The translations under genes and the position numbers were made by a program. The notes under the pieces are model-generated. The model saw only the letters and a program-made list of their open reading frames with translations. It was not told the origin of the DNA and ran no database searches. Positions 1 to 13,225 of a stretch of DNA of 64,000 nucleotides are shown here, piece after piece. Origin of the DNA: Salminus brasiliensis (lineage: Eukaryota; Chordata; Actinopteri; Characiformes; Bryconidae); assembly GCF_030463535.1 (NCBI RefSeq), contig NC_132894.1, positions 16,983,933-17,047,932 of the forward strand, given 5' to 3'. Position 1 is the stretch's first letter. Every line of letters begins with the position of its first letter.

Positions 1-179
1 CGCTGTTGTAATGATCTTCTTTTTTGTCACTGTGAATGTTTTACACAGCCCTCAGCATTTTCATGCGCTGTGGTCTTTAAAGCCCCCTATTGTTTCATGT
101 TACGCTGGGTTGGCGTTTGCATTCATTCACTTAAGAGTCTGTAAGTACCCATCCACAAGGTTACAAATTAGGTTTTTGA

Positions 180-197
180 CCCCCCCCCCCCCCCCCC
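180..197 (+). repeat. Poly-C run
   Basis: Eighteen consecutive C residues, flanked by a C-rich stretch. Read directly from the sequence; prone to length error in assemblies. Confidence 0.9.
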
Positions 198-468
198 ATC
201 CATCCCCATCCCATCTACTCTCCAGTATCATATTGGCAACCAGCTGAGAAGTTCAACTTGATAAATGGGAATCTTTCCACCGTCACAGGTTTTGCAATAA
301 CCATGCCTTTATTCTGTAAATACTGACTCTTAAAGTCAGATAATAACTCTAATGAATAATAATATAACTCTTAATTAATTAATAAGAATAATCTATTTTT
401 TTTCCAAGGTCAAGAAAAGGAGTTTGTCGCTGCTCTAGACAGATATTTTCTCTCACACATCAATACAT

Positions 469-650
469 AGATAGATTTAACTTTATTGTCATTGCTCAGT
501 ACAAGTACAAGGCAACAAAATGTTGTCTACCATCTACCACAAGTGCAAATAGTGGCACTGTGCAAAAACCGAATAGTACAAGACAAAATGTACAAAAATT
601 ATGAATACAAGGAAATATAAATATGGTCAAATGAAACAAATTATGCACAC
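469..650 (-). mobile_element. Non-LTR retrotransposon 3'-end fragment, reversed
   Basis: Read on the minus strand, the segment gives the same tail that ends the copies near 34560 and 46815: a 'tacttgtac' motif, then 'atgacaataaa', then a short terminal repeat. Only the 3' end is present, as expected of a 5'-truncated LINE insertion. The family is not assigned. Confidence 0.55.
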
Positions 651-1048
651 ACACATTATATATGTATTATATATACTAGTAGCTAATTAAACTGGTCAAT
701 GCAGATACGAAGAGCAAAAAGGAGTATGAGAATGAATATGAATCATGAATATGAAGCATCAGTGTTTTGTCACTGGGTTCAGTGGAAATAAATCAGTGCC
801 TGGTAATAAATTAAGATATGCTGGAAATGCTATTCTATTTCAAATTACACTAAAAAAGTATTTCTTCTTTCCATGCAGTGGTGTACAGACAACAATGCTG
901 AGGCATTTTTTTTCCAGCATGTCTGTTTTTGTATGACTACGATGGAACTCAAGAGACTGCCGAATGTCACAGAGACCAACAAGTCAGGCTCATCATATTG
1001 GACTTAATGAGAGAGAAAGACTATTGATTACACTATTAGGGTAGCAGA

Positions 1049-2185
1049 ATGTTTATGAACTTTAGGGTCAAGAAATGTCAGTTTCTGCAGCTAATCTCAA
1101 TGTGCTGTTTTCTGTCTGTGCTTATGGTCTGCTGGGAGCAGGTAGATCATCATGTAGTGAGCCATGTGAAGTCGTACTCTTACCGTTACTTGATAAATAG
1201 CTATGACTTTATCAACAAAAGCTTCAGTGTAAACCGCGAGGAAGCTGACAGCTTTGGCAGCTTTCCGTACCTCATCAACCACAAGGATACGTGTGCAGAC
1301 AGTGAGGTGCTGCTCCTCCTGTTTGTCAAATCATCTCCAGAGAACTTTGAGAGAAGGCAGGCAATCCGCTCCACATGGGGGAACCAGACTTACATCAGGA
1401 GCAAGTTAGGCGTCACTGTGAAAGTGGTTTTTGTTATGGGCATCCACCCAAATCAGCATAGGAGAGATACTCTTCAGAGGAAGCTCTTTGCTGAAGATCG
1501 GGTCCATGGGGACGTGGTCCAGCAGGAGTTCTCTGACACCTTCCACAACCTTACTGTGAAGCTTCTGCTGCAATTCCGTTGGGCGCATGCCAACTGTGCC
1601 CATGCCCGCTTCCTTATGTCTGCTGATGATGATGTTTTCATCCACATTCCCAATCTGGTGCACTACCTGCAGGCCCTCAGCCAGCAGAACGTTCAAGACT
1701 TCTGGGTGGGTCACGTCCACAGAGGAGCCCCTCCAATTCGGCGGCGAGACAGCAAGTACTACGTGCCCGTTCAGATGTACCAGTGGGCTTCCTACCCCGA
1801 CTACACAGCTGGCGCAGGGTATGTGGTTTCCAGAGACGTGGCTGCCAAAATTTACCAGGCCACTTTGTCCCTTAATGCCTCTCTCCACATTGATGATGTT
1901 TTCATGGGCATGTGTGCCATCACGGTTGGGGTTTCGCCCCAGGAACACCTTTATTTCTCTGGTGAGGGAAAAGCTCCTTACCACCCATGCATTTATGAAA
2001 AGATGATCACCTCACATGGACATGAGGATGACATTGGATATCTCTGGAGGGTGGCAACTGACCCAGAGGTATATGGTGTATCTTCAGGATTCTTAGGCAA
2101 GCTATACTGCACAGCTGTGAAAATAATGCTCCTTTGTAAGCCTTACTATTCTAACACCTATTCCTGCAGAGCCGCATTTTTTTGA
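1049..2185 (+). CDS. b3gnt5: b3gnt5: lactosylceramide beta-1,3-N-acetylglucosaminyltransferase
   Basis: Adds N-acetylglucosamine in beta-1,3 linkage to lactosylceramide, starting lacto- and neolacto-series glycolipids in the Golgi. The uninterrupted 378-residue frame equals the length recalled for human B3GNT5. It is a type II membrane protein: a short cytosolic start, one hydrophobic anchor at about residues 12-29, then a lumenal GT31 domain. Visible family motifs are RRQAIRSTWG (102-111), the metal-binding triple Asp in SADDDVF (191-197; Asp 193-195), DYTAGAGYV (251-259), IDDVFMG (281-287) and the C-terminal CIYEKM region. Possible N-glycosylation sites are Asn56, 112, 167 and 276. The coding region is a single exon, typical of this gene. 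It lies inside mcf2l2 on the opposite strand, as in human. A teleost a/b paralogue suffix cannot be assigned. Confidence 0.95.
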   Translation: MFMNFRVKKCQFLQLISMCCFLSVLMVCWEQVDHHVVSHVKSYSYRYLINSYDFINKSFSVNREEADSFGSFPYLINHKDTCADSEVLLLLFVKSSPENFERRQAIRSTWGNQTYIRSKLGVTVKVVFVMGIHPNQHRRDTLQRKLFAEDRVHGDVVQQEFSDTFHNLTVKLLLQFRWAHANCAHARFLMSADDDVFIHIPNLVHYLQALSQQNVQDFWVGHVHRGAPPIRRRDSKYYVPVQMYQWASYPDYTAGAGYVVSRDVAAKIYQATLSLNASLHIDDVFMGMCAITVGVSPQEHLYFSGEGKAPYHPCIYEKMITSHGHEDDIGYLWRVATDPEVYGVSSGFLGKLYCTAVKIMLLCKPYYSNTYSCRAAFF

Positions 2186-3773
2186 CACACTGGGAAAAGG
2201 ACTACAAACGTTGATGCAGTATTTAATTATGTGTTTAAATATGAACTAAGCAGAAATGTGAGTTAACAGCTGAGTTTGTGAATATTCATAAGGGTTATTT
2301 AACTTTGTGAGAAACAATTTAGTGAATTGTTCAACAGAAGGATGTGTTTTCTTGAATTGGAATTACTGTTTTAAATAAAAAAACACTGAACATGAATGTT
2401 CTTTGGCTTTTAATATGTGTGTGTATATCTATATATATAAATTTAAGTGTTAGTAAAATATGTAACACTCGATGTAAATATATTATTTGCACTGTCAATA
2501 AATTTGTAATTACAATAACTAATTACATAATTTCAAATCAAAGTACTGATTAAGCAGAATAGGTACATATAAATAAAAAAAAACAGGCATAATTTTACAC
2601 AAGTGCTGTTTATACAATAAACAATGTGGGAGAACATGCACACTTTCATCTAGCAGATAAAGAAAAGATGTATTTAACATACTAAAATATGTGAATTTAG
2701 AGCATTTCTATTAGTCCATTCATAATGGAATGAATTGTAAAAAAACAAGGTTCACACTTTCCAATGAAGTTGTTTGACTATCAAATAAAAAAACCCTGAT
2801 ATTAAATAAAGTAATTGTGTTGTCTATAGATGTGACATAAAATGAACAAGAGTTAAAAAAAGTTTCACAATTGTATTACAGGTTGAGATAACAGAGCATA
2901 TTCTGTATTTGCTTAAACAATTCTGTTTCACTGCATTACAATATATGGCATAAGTGAAGTTCATTTATTGTTTTTTTGTGTAAAATGAAATGAACCAACT
3001 GAGCAGCCAGTACAAATGTTTATGATTTCTTGAATTTGAAAGTAAGGAATATAGTGATAGTCTACATTAACACCTACAGACTACAGTCATTATTTTATTT
3101 TGTTGTTTTATTGAGTGTATAGGAATTTAACAAAAACTGTCACTTCCAAATTCACTTAAATACTCTTTAGCAGAGGCATAGGTAGGTGTGGGGTCGCTAT
3201 AATTGCATAGAAAATATCTGACACAATAAAAGCCCTATCTTACACCTTGTGCAAAACGTCCTGTGATGCTCATTGCAATCTTACACCACATTAATATTCT
3301 ATTTTATCGCCTTCTGCAACAGTGCTGGCGAACATATCTCGAAATGAGGTAGACATGCAGCAGTGCACAAACCCAAAGCGAGAGTCAGTTGGCAGCTATG
3401 CAAATTTTTACATCAACAATAAACAGATAATAAACACTTTGGCATGCTTTCCCAGGCCGTGTGTGATGCGCCAGTGAAATAGCAATTAAAGGGAATGGCA
3501 AGTGACACACTGATTGGTTTAGCGCACATTACGGCCAAAACACGCCCATGATTGGTGACGAAGAGACTGAGTACATGTCCTTTGGGGTACTTTTACCTGT
3601 TGTTACAATAGCAAAGACACACTGAAGCCCTAAATCAAGCAGCACTGTGCGCGGTTGATGGCTTGCCTAAAGACTGCTAAAATAGGGCCATGAACTACCT
3701 CAGTGATGTAAATGGGAACGCTCTGGGAGTGGCTGATGACATTACAAATGCAGGGACAGTGTCTGACACTTAC
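2186..3773. other. b3gnt5 3' untranslated region and distal mcf2l2 intron
   Basis: AT-rich and without a recognisable exon. Two AATAAA signals follow the b3gnt5 stop, at 2374-2379 and 2497-2502, so the transcript probably ends within about 350 bases of the stop. I looked on the minus strand for the start of the mcf2l2 DH domain and did not see it, so the next mcf2l2 exon must lie left of this window. Confidence 0.6.
2374..2379 (+). terminator. Candidate b3gnt5 polyadenylation signal
   Basis: AATAAA about 190 bases after the b3gnt5 stop codon. A second AATAAA at 2497-2502 is an alternative. Confidence 0.55.
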
Positions 3774-3862
3774 CTCCGCCTGCTAGACAGGCTCTCTTCT
3801 GTCTCGCTGGACACAAGAATGTGGCTGGAACCTCCTTGGCTTTCCTCATGCATAACTTCAAT
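3774..3862 (-). CDS. mcf2l2: mcf2l2 coding exon 15
   Basis: Residues about 595-624, containing SSETEESLSSRR, the stretch just before the DH domain in this family. Acceptor AG and donor GTAAGT are both visible. It ends two bases into a codon, so the frame continues in an exon beyond the left edge. Confidence 0.8.
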
Positions 3863-6800
3863 CTTAGACAGGGCACAGACAACATTTTCTTATGAAGAAA
3901 AAGCAGTGTCACGGAAGGGAAGAGACATAGCCCACAGCACACAATGATTTGAATAGTTTCAAATGAGGACAGCGTGCAGCTGGCAGGTGCTTTGTACCTT
4001 GATGCCTCCTTTAGCTCTGCGAATGTTTTTCTTTCTTGCTAAATCTGCATCATTGGGCTGCTTGGTGGAATTGTTTTCGGAGCTTCTGCGAACTGGTGCT
4101 AGAGAGAAATAAATATATGTATATAAACACTGAAATTAAAATTAAAATGCCTAAATCAATGCAGCAGAACGGCCAACTAAACCGAAGGTCTCTATAAAGC
4201 GATCATAAAAAATGATAGAGGTGTAAGGGAAGGGCTTGAAAGTTCTAGATGAGCTTATTTGATGAACAAATGTGAAAAAAGTAGAAGTAAAAGAACAGCA
4301 TGTCTATTGTGGTAACCGCAGCAGCCTGCTCCAGATGCAGTAACGGTATATGTGTCAAGCTGCCATTTGTGGTCAGACACTGTCTGAGCAATCTTGCAGT
4401 GCAACAACGATAGGTTTCAATGGAAGATTTTTGAGGTTACCTACTTGAACCTGAGGGTCTTGGGGTTTTGGGTGAGGGGCGCTTGGGGGAAGATTCAGGA
4501 CGGGGGGCCACAGGTTGCACAGGTCTGGTTTGCTTTGCAGACAGCCTTTTCAGACTGATGTGTCTCTTCTCAAACATCTCTTGCACTTCTTCCAGCCTTT
4601 TCAAAGCACTCTGCACATTGGCCTGCACAGACAGACCTGATAAGCCAGTTTACCGGATGCTTACAGACATAACACATAAAGGTTAGATGAATGCTGACTG
4701 ACAGTAAGTTACACATCTTAATAACTCTTAATATACAAACATAAAGAACAACATCGTGCCTTCGGTATATGGTATATACAGTATGAGAGGCGCTTGTACG
4801 ACAGAAGAATGGGAAAGAACCACCTATTAGTTATTAATTTGTATGGTCAAGTCAGGACGGGTCAATTCAGGTCGGGTCAGTTTGTGAAATGATTGGTACT
4901 GAGTAAGTGCTATTATTGTGAAACTGAGGTATGTACAGGAGCAACAGATCACCCACACAGTGGTGTTCTGCACAGACTCACAAAGCAGGGCCGTCCTCTA
5001 TTCAATTCAATGTGTCTCCTGAGATGAAGACCTTAGTAATCTCACACATGTCTTTAAAGATCTGCCAAAATAATAACTTTATAATAATCTCATTTACTAA
5101 AGAAAGGAGTCTCAATTTGAACTCGACTAATTCTCTTTCAGGACCTGCTGTACACCCTGCAGGCATAAGAGAAGGCTACTAAAAATAAAATGTGTTTATT
5201 GGTAAATGCGGTTTGAGGAGAATAGTGTATTCCTCATGAAACTAAATGCAGATTTCATTGGAAACTTTTAAAAAACATGCTGCCTGTCTGCATGCCGGTA
5301 GACACACCTGCCTGAATGAATTTAAAGCTTGCGGTGAGCACACAGGGTGAAACAAAACATAACTATGGTTTCATGATCTTGAACCAAGACCACCATGAAG
5401 GTGTTTGGTTGTTATTATGTGAACATCAAAGCATGCTTTTTTTGGATTGTGGATTTTGCATATCAATAAGCATTGATAATGTGGCACTATGGGAGATTTC
5501 CTCAACCAATATACTAAACCTCAACAAACTAAATATTGTGACACTTATGTATTTTGTGAAAGCATGCTATTATTTGCTCAGGTACTTCAAGACTAATGTG
5601 AGTCTCTTCTAGCATTAATCATGTTATCCCTGTACACTGTAAACACTGTAAGGTCAATGCTTTGCACAGAGTGAGCACTCTTTATGCTCCCGTATGCTGA
5701 AGGCCTAACAACAGTGGTAACAAATAGGTAAGCTTTTTGGATAGCTAGTGCTAAAAAGACATCTTTTAGGAAGCGAGTGAGGTGGTTGTGCAAGGCATGT
5801 ATGAGTAAAGCACACAAGTAGCTGAAACTAGCAGAACGCCTTGCAGGCGTTTTATCTGTCAACCAATCTATGGACTGGACTTTAAATCCAACCAACGCAT
5901 TTACAGATCTAAGGAAAGCTACACTACCTTTATGAGATCTGACAGGATGATCTCATGTTGGTTGTAGAGGTCTTTGAGCTGACTGAGCTGCTGCTCCTTA
6001 GCAGTCTCCATGTACTTCTCAATGTCCTGCAGCGCTGCCTCTGCACCCTCCTGTGACTGGCACTTATCCACAGCTTGAGATGCCAGGAGATACACTCCAC
6101 TCTCACACCAGTGGTTAACCTGTGGAAACACATACATACACAAACATTAGCAGTCTATTTATTGAACTTTTTTTCAGGACCAAAATTAACTTGGAATCAT
6201 GTCACATATTTGTGGTGATCGGTCTTATAATAAAAATAATACTGAAGTACAATAAGACTCAATTAAATGTTGTACTCTGGTACAGCACACCTGCGGCAGA
6301 CTTGTGCCTGTGTACGCGGCATTGTCATTGTATTCTAGTATGCTGGGGACAGTGCTGCATTTCTTTTTCTCTCTGACAAAAGAGCAATGAGCCATAAAAC
6401 ATCCTTCATTAATCGTTACTGATCGTTATTTATTGTTTGGCGATGACTGGGCGTCTCTTATGCCGCTTTGTTTGTCCATTCAAATTCTGTTTCATTCAGC
6501 AGAACACATTAAATTGGTGAAGTGTTACGCATGTCTGAAATGTTTTTAATGGATCTGCCAACCTTGTCCATGCCTGTATGGATCTCAAGCGATTTGGACA
6601 GGATGTCGTATTTCTTCTTGGCCTCGTTGCTAAAGTCATCGCAAATGCGACGCAGCTCCACGCATTTGGGCCGAATGGAGTCCACAGCATAGTGGTTGCT
6701 TTGAATGAGCTGGTCACCATGCAGGGCATGCAGCTGAGCCTTCTCCAAAGACCCCTGTGGAATGAGGTGCACACTGCGTGTTAATGTCCCAAAGCTGCAA

Positions 6801-9800
6801 AAACCTCAAAAGCTCCAAAATGACATTTAGATGTTAAATCAGTACACTGTGCATTGACTTTTCCGTTCCTTTATTTATTTCATGCTGTTAGACTGTGTAG
6901 TTACGATCAGTCAGACCTGAGTGCTGTCCTCCAGACTCTTCAGTTCTTTCAGCAGCTGTACCACACGACCAACACAGTCCCCAATGTCTGAGAGCCCCAG
7001 CAAATCCTCCATCAGACTGTCCAAAGACACTTTCACCTTTACACACAAAAAGCCTATATATTTAAAGGATTCCAAAATGGCATGGTAAAACCATAAGATT
7101 AAGGAAGATATAAACAATACATGAGCACAGACATCACCATACCTCTCTAAAGTCCTGCTCAAAATGCCTTAGCTGCAAACATTGCTCTAACTTGAGATGG
7201 TGCTTGGACCAGAACTGTTCAAACGCATTTTCGGTCTCATCCAACTGAGCCAACAACCTTTAGAGACAGAATATTACATGGTTATTATGAAAAACAATAA
7301 AAAACAGAAAACGGAAGATATTTATTAAATAATGATCCAAACATTGTTTGACACTGGATATAAAGTGACTGGGCTTGTCGCAAAATAATGTACATATAGT
7401 GAAATTACTTTTGCAGCTTCTGCTCAAGGTAACCTAAGTCGTTTGACACAGGATATAAAGTGACTAGGCTTGTCACACTTACAGTTGCAAGATCTGGTAC
7501 GAACAAACCACGATCTAAAGCCAGTGGAAACCTTCTGGCTGTGTGTAGCCATTTTGATATACTGGTGTTATAGATTATTTAAAGCCATGAATTGCATTTC
7601 TTAGTCCTTTGTATAAATGAAACACCTACCTACCAATGGACCTACCCGTTTCTCACCAATACATACACATTTGTTTGTGGGTGGGCATAAAATCAAATGT
7701 CCTTAGTCTGTCTTGTATTACATACTTTGGAGAGCATTTGACATAAATATAGTATTTATACATTGCATTTCAAAATGTTTGCGACAAAGACAATTTCCCC
7801 TGTTCAAAATTAGGTACACATTTTCTTAAGGGCATTTTCATACATTTACACAGTCACACTTCAGCTATCATGATGTTACATTTAGCTTCATGGGTGTTTA
7901 TGATTACTGTGATGTGATCAATTGCTTCATTAGTGCATGCATAAAATACCTAGGCTTATGAGGCTGAAAGACAAGAACAAAAATATTAGTGACATCGGTC
8001 AAACTTTGGGATTACCCAAAGTGTGGCCTCACAAGGGGACTGGTAGGCGAAGGAAGATCTTCTCTGCTGATGAATCTGCTGATGTCTGATCAGAAACAGC
8101 CTTTAGGAGGTGAGTGTATTTTTGTCAGAGGCTGCTATTTGCAGAAGACCTCATGAACGAAACTACAGAAGACACAATGCTACACGTATGGATAGATTAA
8201 ATTTTGCAAAGACGTACTTTTTAAAGAGCCTACAGAAAGCCTTCTGAGGGGGTAAAAAATCATTTTCTGGTCAGATAAAATAAAGATAACCCGCTTTATC
8301 TTGGCGAGACTTCATTCCACAGCAAGATAATGATCCCAAACATACTGTAAGAACAATAGAGGTGTTTTTTTCTGTAGAAAATGGAAAGTTCATGTATGTA
8401 CGTGTTGATGTCAAACCAAGGACTACGAAATGCAAGGCAAAAAAAACAAACAAACAATATTTTAAAAGAGGTCCAGTTCTTAAGAAACTCTACTTTTAAT
8501 TTAGATAGAAAGCTTGTATCCTGTATCAACCAATGCAGGTTTCTATAAACAGAAGAGCATAAACAAATCTTTTCACTCTACAAGCTACTAATGAAGCACT
8601 CTACTAATGAAGCACTGGAACCCACCTGAATTATTATTGTGCCCTGACATTAGGGAGGCCGAGTAAAAACGTGTCAAACCAAAATGCAGGGTCTCCTGCA
8701 GGGACAAATCTATGATGCCATGGACAACAGACCTTTAGCAACATATTTTGTATTTTTGTATTTTGAACTGTCCTGTGTTTTTAATACCATTGAGCTTTGA
8801 AGAGATTTCACTGGAGCCAATTGTATTAGCCTTTTTGTCTTTTATTGCAAAGAGAGATTTCTTAGATTTCCTTCCCCTAAAGATCTGAGATCTAAGATCT
8901 TTTAACCTTTGAAGCAGTGGGGCAAATTAAGGGAAAATTAGTTTCAAAGTAAAGGTTTGCACTGTGGGTGTTAACTGACAAAAAGAATTTAGATTGATGT
9001 GCAGCAAACCTTTCGACGGTGGTTTGATTTTCCATTTCATCTGGGTTTGGTTTGTGGGTTTCTGTTTTGGCAGCCTGGTCTTTGATACAAGACAACAAAG
9101 TGTTTCCTTGCTTCATTGCTAATTTCAGTTCATCCTGAAACAAAGAATAAGCACAGTTTGTGTTGTACATCACAAACAGCTACATATTTAATATAAAAAG
9201 AACACACGTTTCATTTGTCTCATTCTTTACCAAGAGCCTGAATGCTGAAAGGGTTTATGACTAATATCACAAATGTATACAAACTGGTCCACTGCGTTCG
9301 GGTTTCTGCCCACCTTGAGCTTGTCATGTTTTTCTGTGTGAGATGTCAGCAGATCTTTGGTGCACTGCACATCATTAGGAAGTTCTGTTTCTGCCAAGTC
9401 CGTTCCAAACTTCTGCAGCATTTTGGCTGTGGTCTTCACTGTCACAGCAAAGTTTTCAATGGCCTAGTTAACAAGGTAGACAGGCTCTCTGTGTTTTTGC
9501 AACTTGCCACAATAAATGTGATGAAAGTGATATAAGATTCAAGGTATGCGTACAATGACTGATTTGTCTACTCTCTCAGTGATCAGTGAATAGAGCAGAC
9601 ACAATTTATCCATGAAATCATGCCTCTTGACTCACTGTGCGGTGGTGGATCCACTGACTGTGGCAGTACTGTAGACTGCCCCCCAGTTCACAGGTTAGTT
9701 GACCCTTGTCAACGTAGCCATGCAGATCTGAGAGGGAGTTTAGCATGACAATCTAAAAGGTAAAAAGAAGAAGCATTTTCTGTAGACAGTTCCCACTCTA

Positions 9801-12800
9801 CCCATAGAGCAATCCAACCACACATACACAATAGATCCAAAAGTATCCAGATTCCCCTTCTAATTAGCAAATTCCTAATCACATTTCTGACAAAATCTGT
9901 ACAATCTCCACCGAACAGCATTCCCAATAGCATGAGACGCACTTGGACAGCCACACTAATGCTTCTGTAGCTGAATGCAATTAAATCATTACAGTAATTC
10001 TTGTTGAACATGTTGTACAACATGTTACATTTCAACAAGGGGGGATCTTATAAGTGTGTAATAATATAAATAATAGGTATAAATAGTATAAATACTATAC
10101 TATAGTATACTATTGTAGGATATATAATAGGTGATTCTAGGACATTATAAATATTAAAAGGCTGGTGGTAATGAAATAATAAGCCTGTTCAGCTTTTCAA
10201 GCCAACATGCCTGTTCACACAACTTTGCGTTGTTCAAGTCCAAGGTATGACCATGTACATTACATCTCATGGATTAACATTGGGTCCACATAGTGGATGA
10301 CCAATGTAATAGTGAATAGGGAAAAATGATTAGGGAACATGTAGTCCAAAGGACAACTTCGATATAGCAAGAATTAGCTGTTAGTGGATCTCTGTCGACA
10401 GCACAGACATTTTGCACAGTTGTGGATTATAGGTGCCTATGTTTCCAACCAGCTGCCTCAAAGAAAACCTCACACATACATAGAACAAGAATAGCATGAA
10501 CTGCCACCCACAATGACGACTGCAGAGCAGAGGCAGTGGTTGCTTTAACAACATGCAAGTAGAAAACATTTGCATGCACTAGACATCAAGAAGCTGGCTT
10601 TTATGGTCTCTCAACACCTGGATCTAATCAGTGACTAGTTTGCGGCTGTCGCAAAATCACAAAATGTAGTTGCTTACTCTGTCATGCATTATACACTTCC
10701 AGGAAATATATATATTCTATTCTATATTCTAGGTCAGGAAACACTTCTGAAGCATGCTTACCGGTACCTTCATTTTAAAGTCATCACGGTGTAATCGGAT
10801 GCCAATGTCAGCAATGGCCCTTTGGAAGAATCGTGAGGGTCTCAGCACAAGGACTAGTTGCAGGTTGCCAGGGAATGCCCCCTGTTGACCACAACAAACT
10901 ACATATCAACAAATGTCCTTCAGATCAAATAATAAAATGTACCAGTATGACAGCTGGTATTCATGCAGTGACATCAATGTTCTGCTACGGCTATGTGTTT
11001 TATTCTGACTGACTGTAGAAGTGACTGGATCCACTACATAACACTTTAAACCATTGCACTCGATTATCCCTCTTGACTTTGCTCTTATACATTATTTATT
11101 TCGACCACCCTGGTCCACCAGCTGTGCATCAGCACTGTCAATTCTATTTTCAGTGGTGTAGAACGACAGCAAAAAAAGTACAGAACTCACTGTACTAGAG
11201 TAGGTTTGTACAGGATTTGCCACAAAGCAATTCTTTAAGCAAACAAATAAGAAAATATCATACTGCAAACAGTTCATTCTTGAACCATACTTTTTACAAT
11301 TACCTGTGCTTCAGACTGCATAAATATGACTATAATCACGTAACTAAAGAACTGTATGGTGTTTTTTAACACTGGTAGATAATCCAACGTGCTGCTTTGT
11401 GAATTTTTAACTCGTTTACTTGTTAAAACTCATGGAAAATGAATCAGTTCAACAGTTCTTTTGCTTTTCAATACTAACTAGCAAAGAAAGCTTGATTTCA
11501 TGTTACAGTGGCATTAACATGAGTGCTATTCTTGTGCATTATGGGTGTTCTTCCTGTTTTGCAGTTTCTTTAAGTTAAATGACACCACTGTAATTTACAC
11601 TAAGCTGAACTGAAAATATTCATTATTCTAAGTTAATGGCTGTTTAAGAATTGAACTGGCAGTCCAAAGAAAAAAGTTGAATGAACATACTGCTATCCGA
11701 GCCAACGAGGCCTTCACCGAACTCCATTTGTCCCGTCGGCGGTCAATGATAATTATGAAACCGATACTGGCTGCATCCAGACTGTAAAGAAACAGATTGG
11801 TAGGAGCAGGTCAAATGTGCTAGAGAGTAGAAAGTCCCAGGCACACAAGTAAGATTATCCTTAAAAAAAAAAGGGGGCAAAAAGGGCATGAAACCATAAA
11901 TATTATCTTACAGGATGACAGAACACCTCAACTGAATCTTCTTTCTCTGAAGATTCACTCTATCACATATAATGCATATCATACAAAACGTCTAAGGCAG
12001 TCAGTGATTGGTAAAAGGAGAAGGCAAAGTTTAGTGGGGTCACCTGGGTATGCTGGTCAGATAGGTTACTACATTGATGAAGTCCTCCTCAGGAAGCTCA
12101 TTGAAGTCAGAGTATTCTGGGAAAGTGATGATGGGGGCACCATCCTTTCCTCTGCCTCCTGTGTAGGAAAGAAACAGCACAAAAAAGTCAAGGCAGCAAA
12201 TATTATCATCACACGTTTGACACTCTGAAAATATTCAGAGAAGTGAAGTAATGAAGTGAGTGAAGATGCGTTTTTTAAAGCCATACATGGCCTACAGTAA
12301 GAGAACAGTTTGTGAGCCACAGTGATGAAGCCATTTTTTATCATTTCTGAATGTGAACCACAAGGGGCAGCATTGGGCTTTATAATATGTTTTTATTTAT
12401 TTGTTTATATTTGTAAACCAACAGGACCATGCTTAGAAAATATAAAGGCACATAAAGGCACATAGATTTTGAGATGATTTTTTGAAATTATGTTTTATCT
12501 GCTTATGCTAAAATAAAAATGATACATCACATATACATTTTCTTTTTTTAATATGGAAACTATAGTAAAATTCAGAAAGAAATAGAAAATGTACTTTGTA
12601 TAGAATGTTTGTAAAATGTAAAATCTACATTTCTTACCTAAAGACATTTTGTTTACTTATTCTTAATTTAAAAATCAATACATTTTCAACAGATTCACTC
12701 AAACTTTTGCATAATAACTATATCCCTGGTTACCCCATACATCCTAAGGCGCCCCACTGTTCATGGGAATTATTAGCTAGTGGAGAGCAGGACACAATCT

Positions 12801-13182
12801 ATCACATTTTGTTTTTTTGAGACATCATTTTAAAAGCACTCAAGCAGCATTTTTTATACAAGAAACCTACAGTGCTACCATGCAGAGGCTGGTTCACTCT
12901 TACCGTGAGCTGGTTTTTAACCATCTCAAACCACTGTTTCTGTCAAAACCAAAGTAAACTAAACAAAGTCAGAAAACTGTAATGTAAGTAAAGGGGCAGT
13001 GGTGGCTCAGCGGTTAGAGCTGGGATATCGATGACAGGTTTGTGGGTTCGATTCCCGGGCTCGGCAAGCTGCCACTGTTGGGCCCTTGAGCAAGGCCCTT
13101 TACCCTCTCTGCTCCCCGGGCACTGGAGTTGGCTGCCCACCGCTCTGGGTGTGTGTGTGTGTGTGTACTCACTGCCCCTAAC

Positions 13183-13225
<43 letters not shown>

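Larger units (their letters stand above)
1..1048. other. Region upstream of b3gnt5, inside an mcf2l2 intron
   Basis: No protein-coding exon was recognised here. It holds an 18-base C run (180-197) and a reversed non-LTR retrotransposon 3' tail (about 469-650). Near 917 there is a pyrimidine tract followed by CAG that could be the splice acceptor for the b3gnt5 coding exon, since this gene family usually has untranslated upstream exons. That acceptor is inference only. Confidence 0.5.

Noticed and set aside
1406..1984. 192-codon open frame antisense to b3gnt5
   Set aside because: A shadow of the conserved glycosyltransferase frame on the other strand; no domain of its own.
2186..3773. Possible mcf2l2 DH-domain exon on the minus strand
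   Set aside because: No run resembling the Dbl homology start was found; the region is AT-rich with many stops.
4441..4444. Alternative donor GTAACC ending exon 13 at 4441
   Set aside because: It would shift exon 14 into a frame with a stop; the 4445 donor keeps both exons open.
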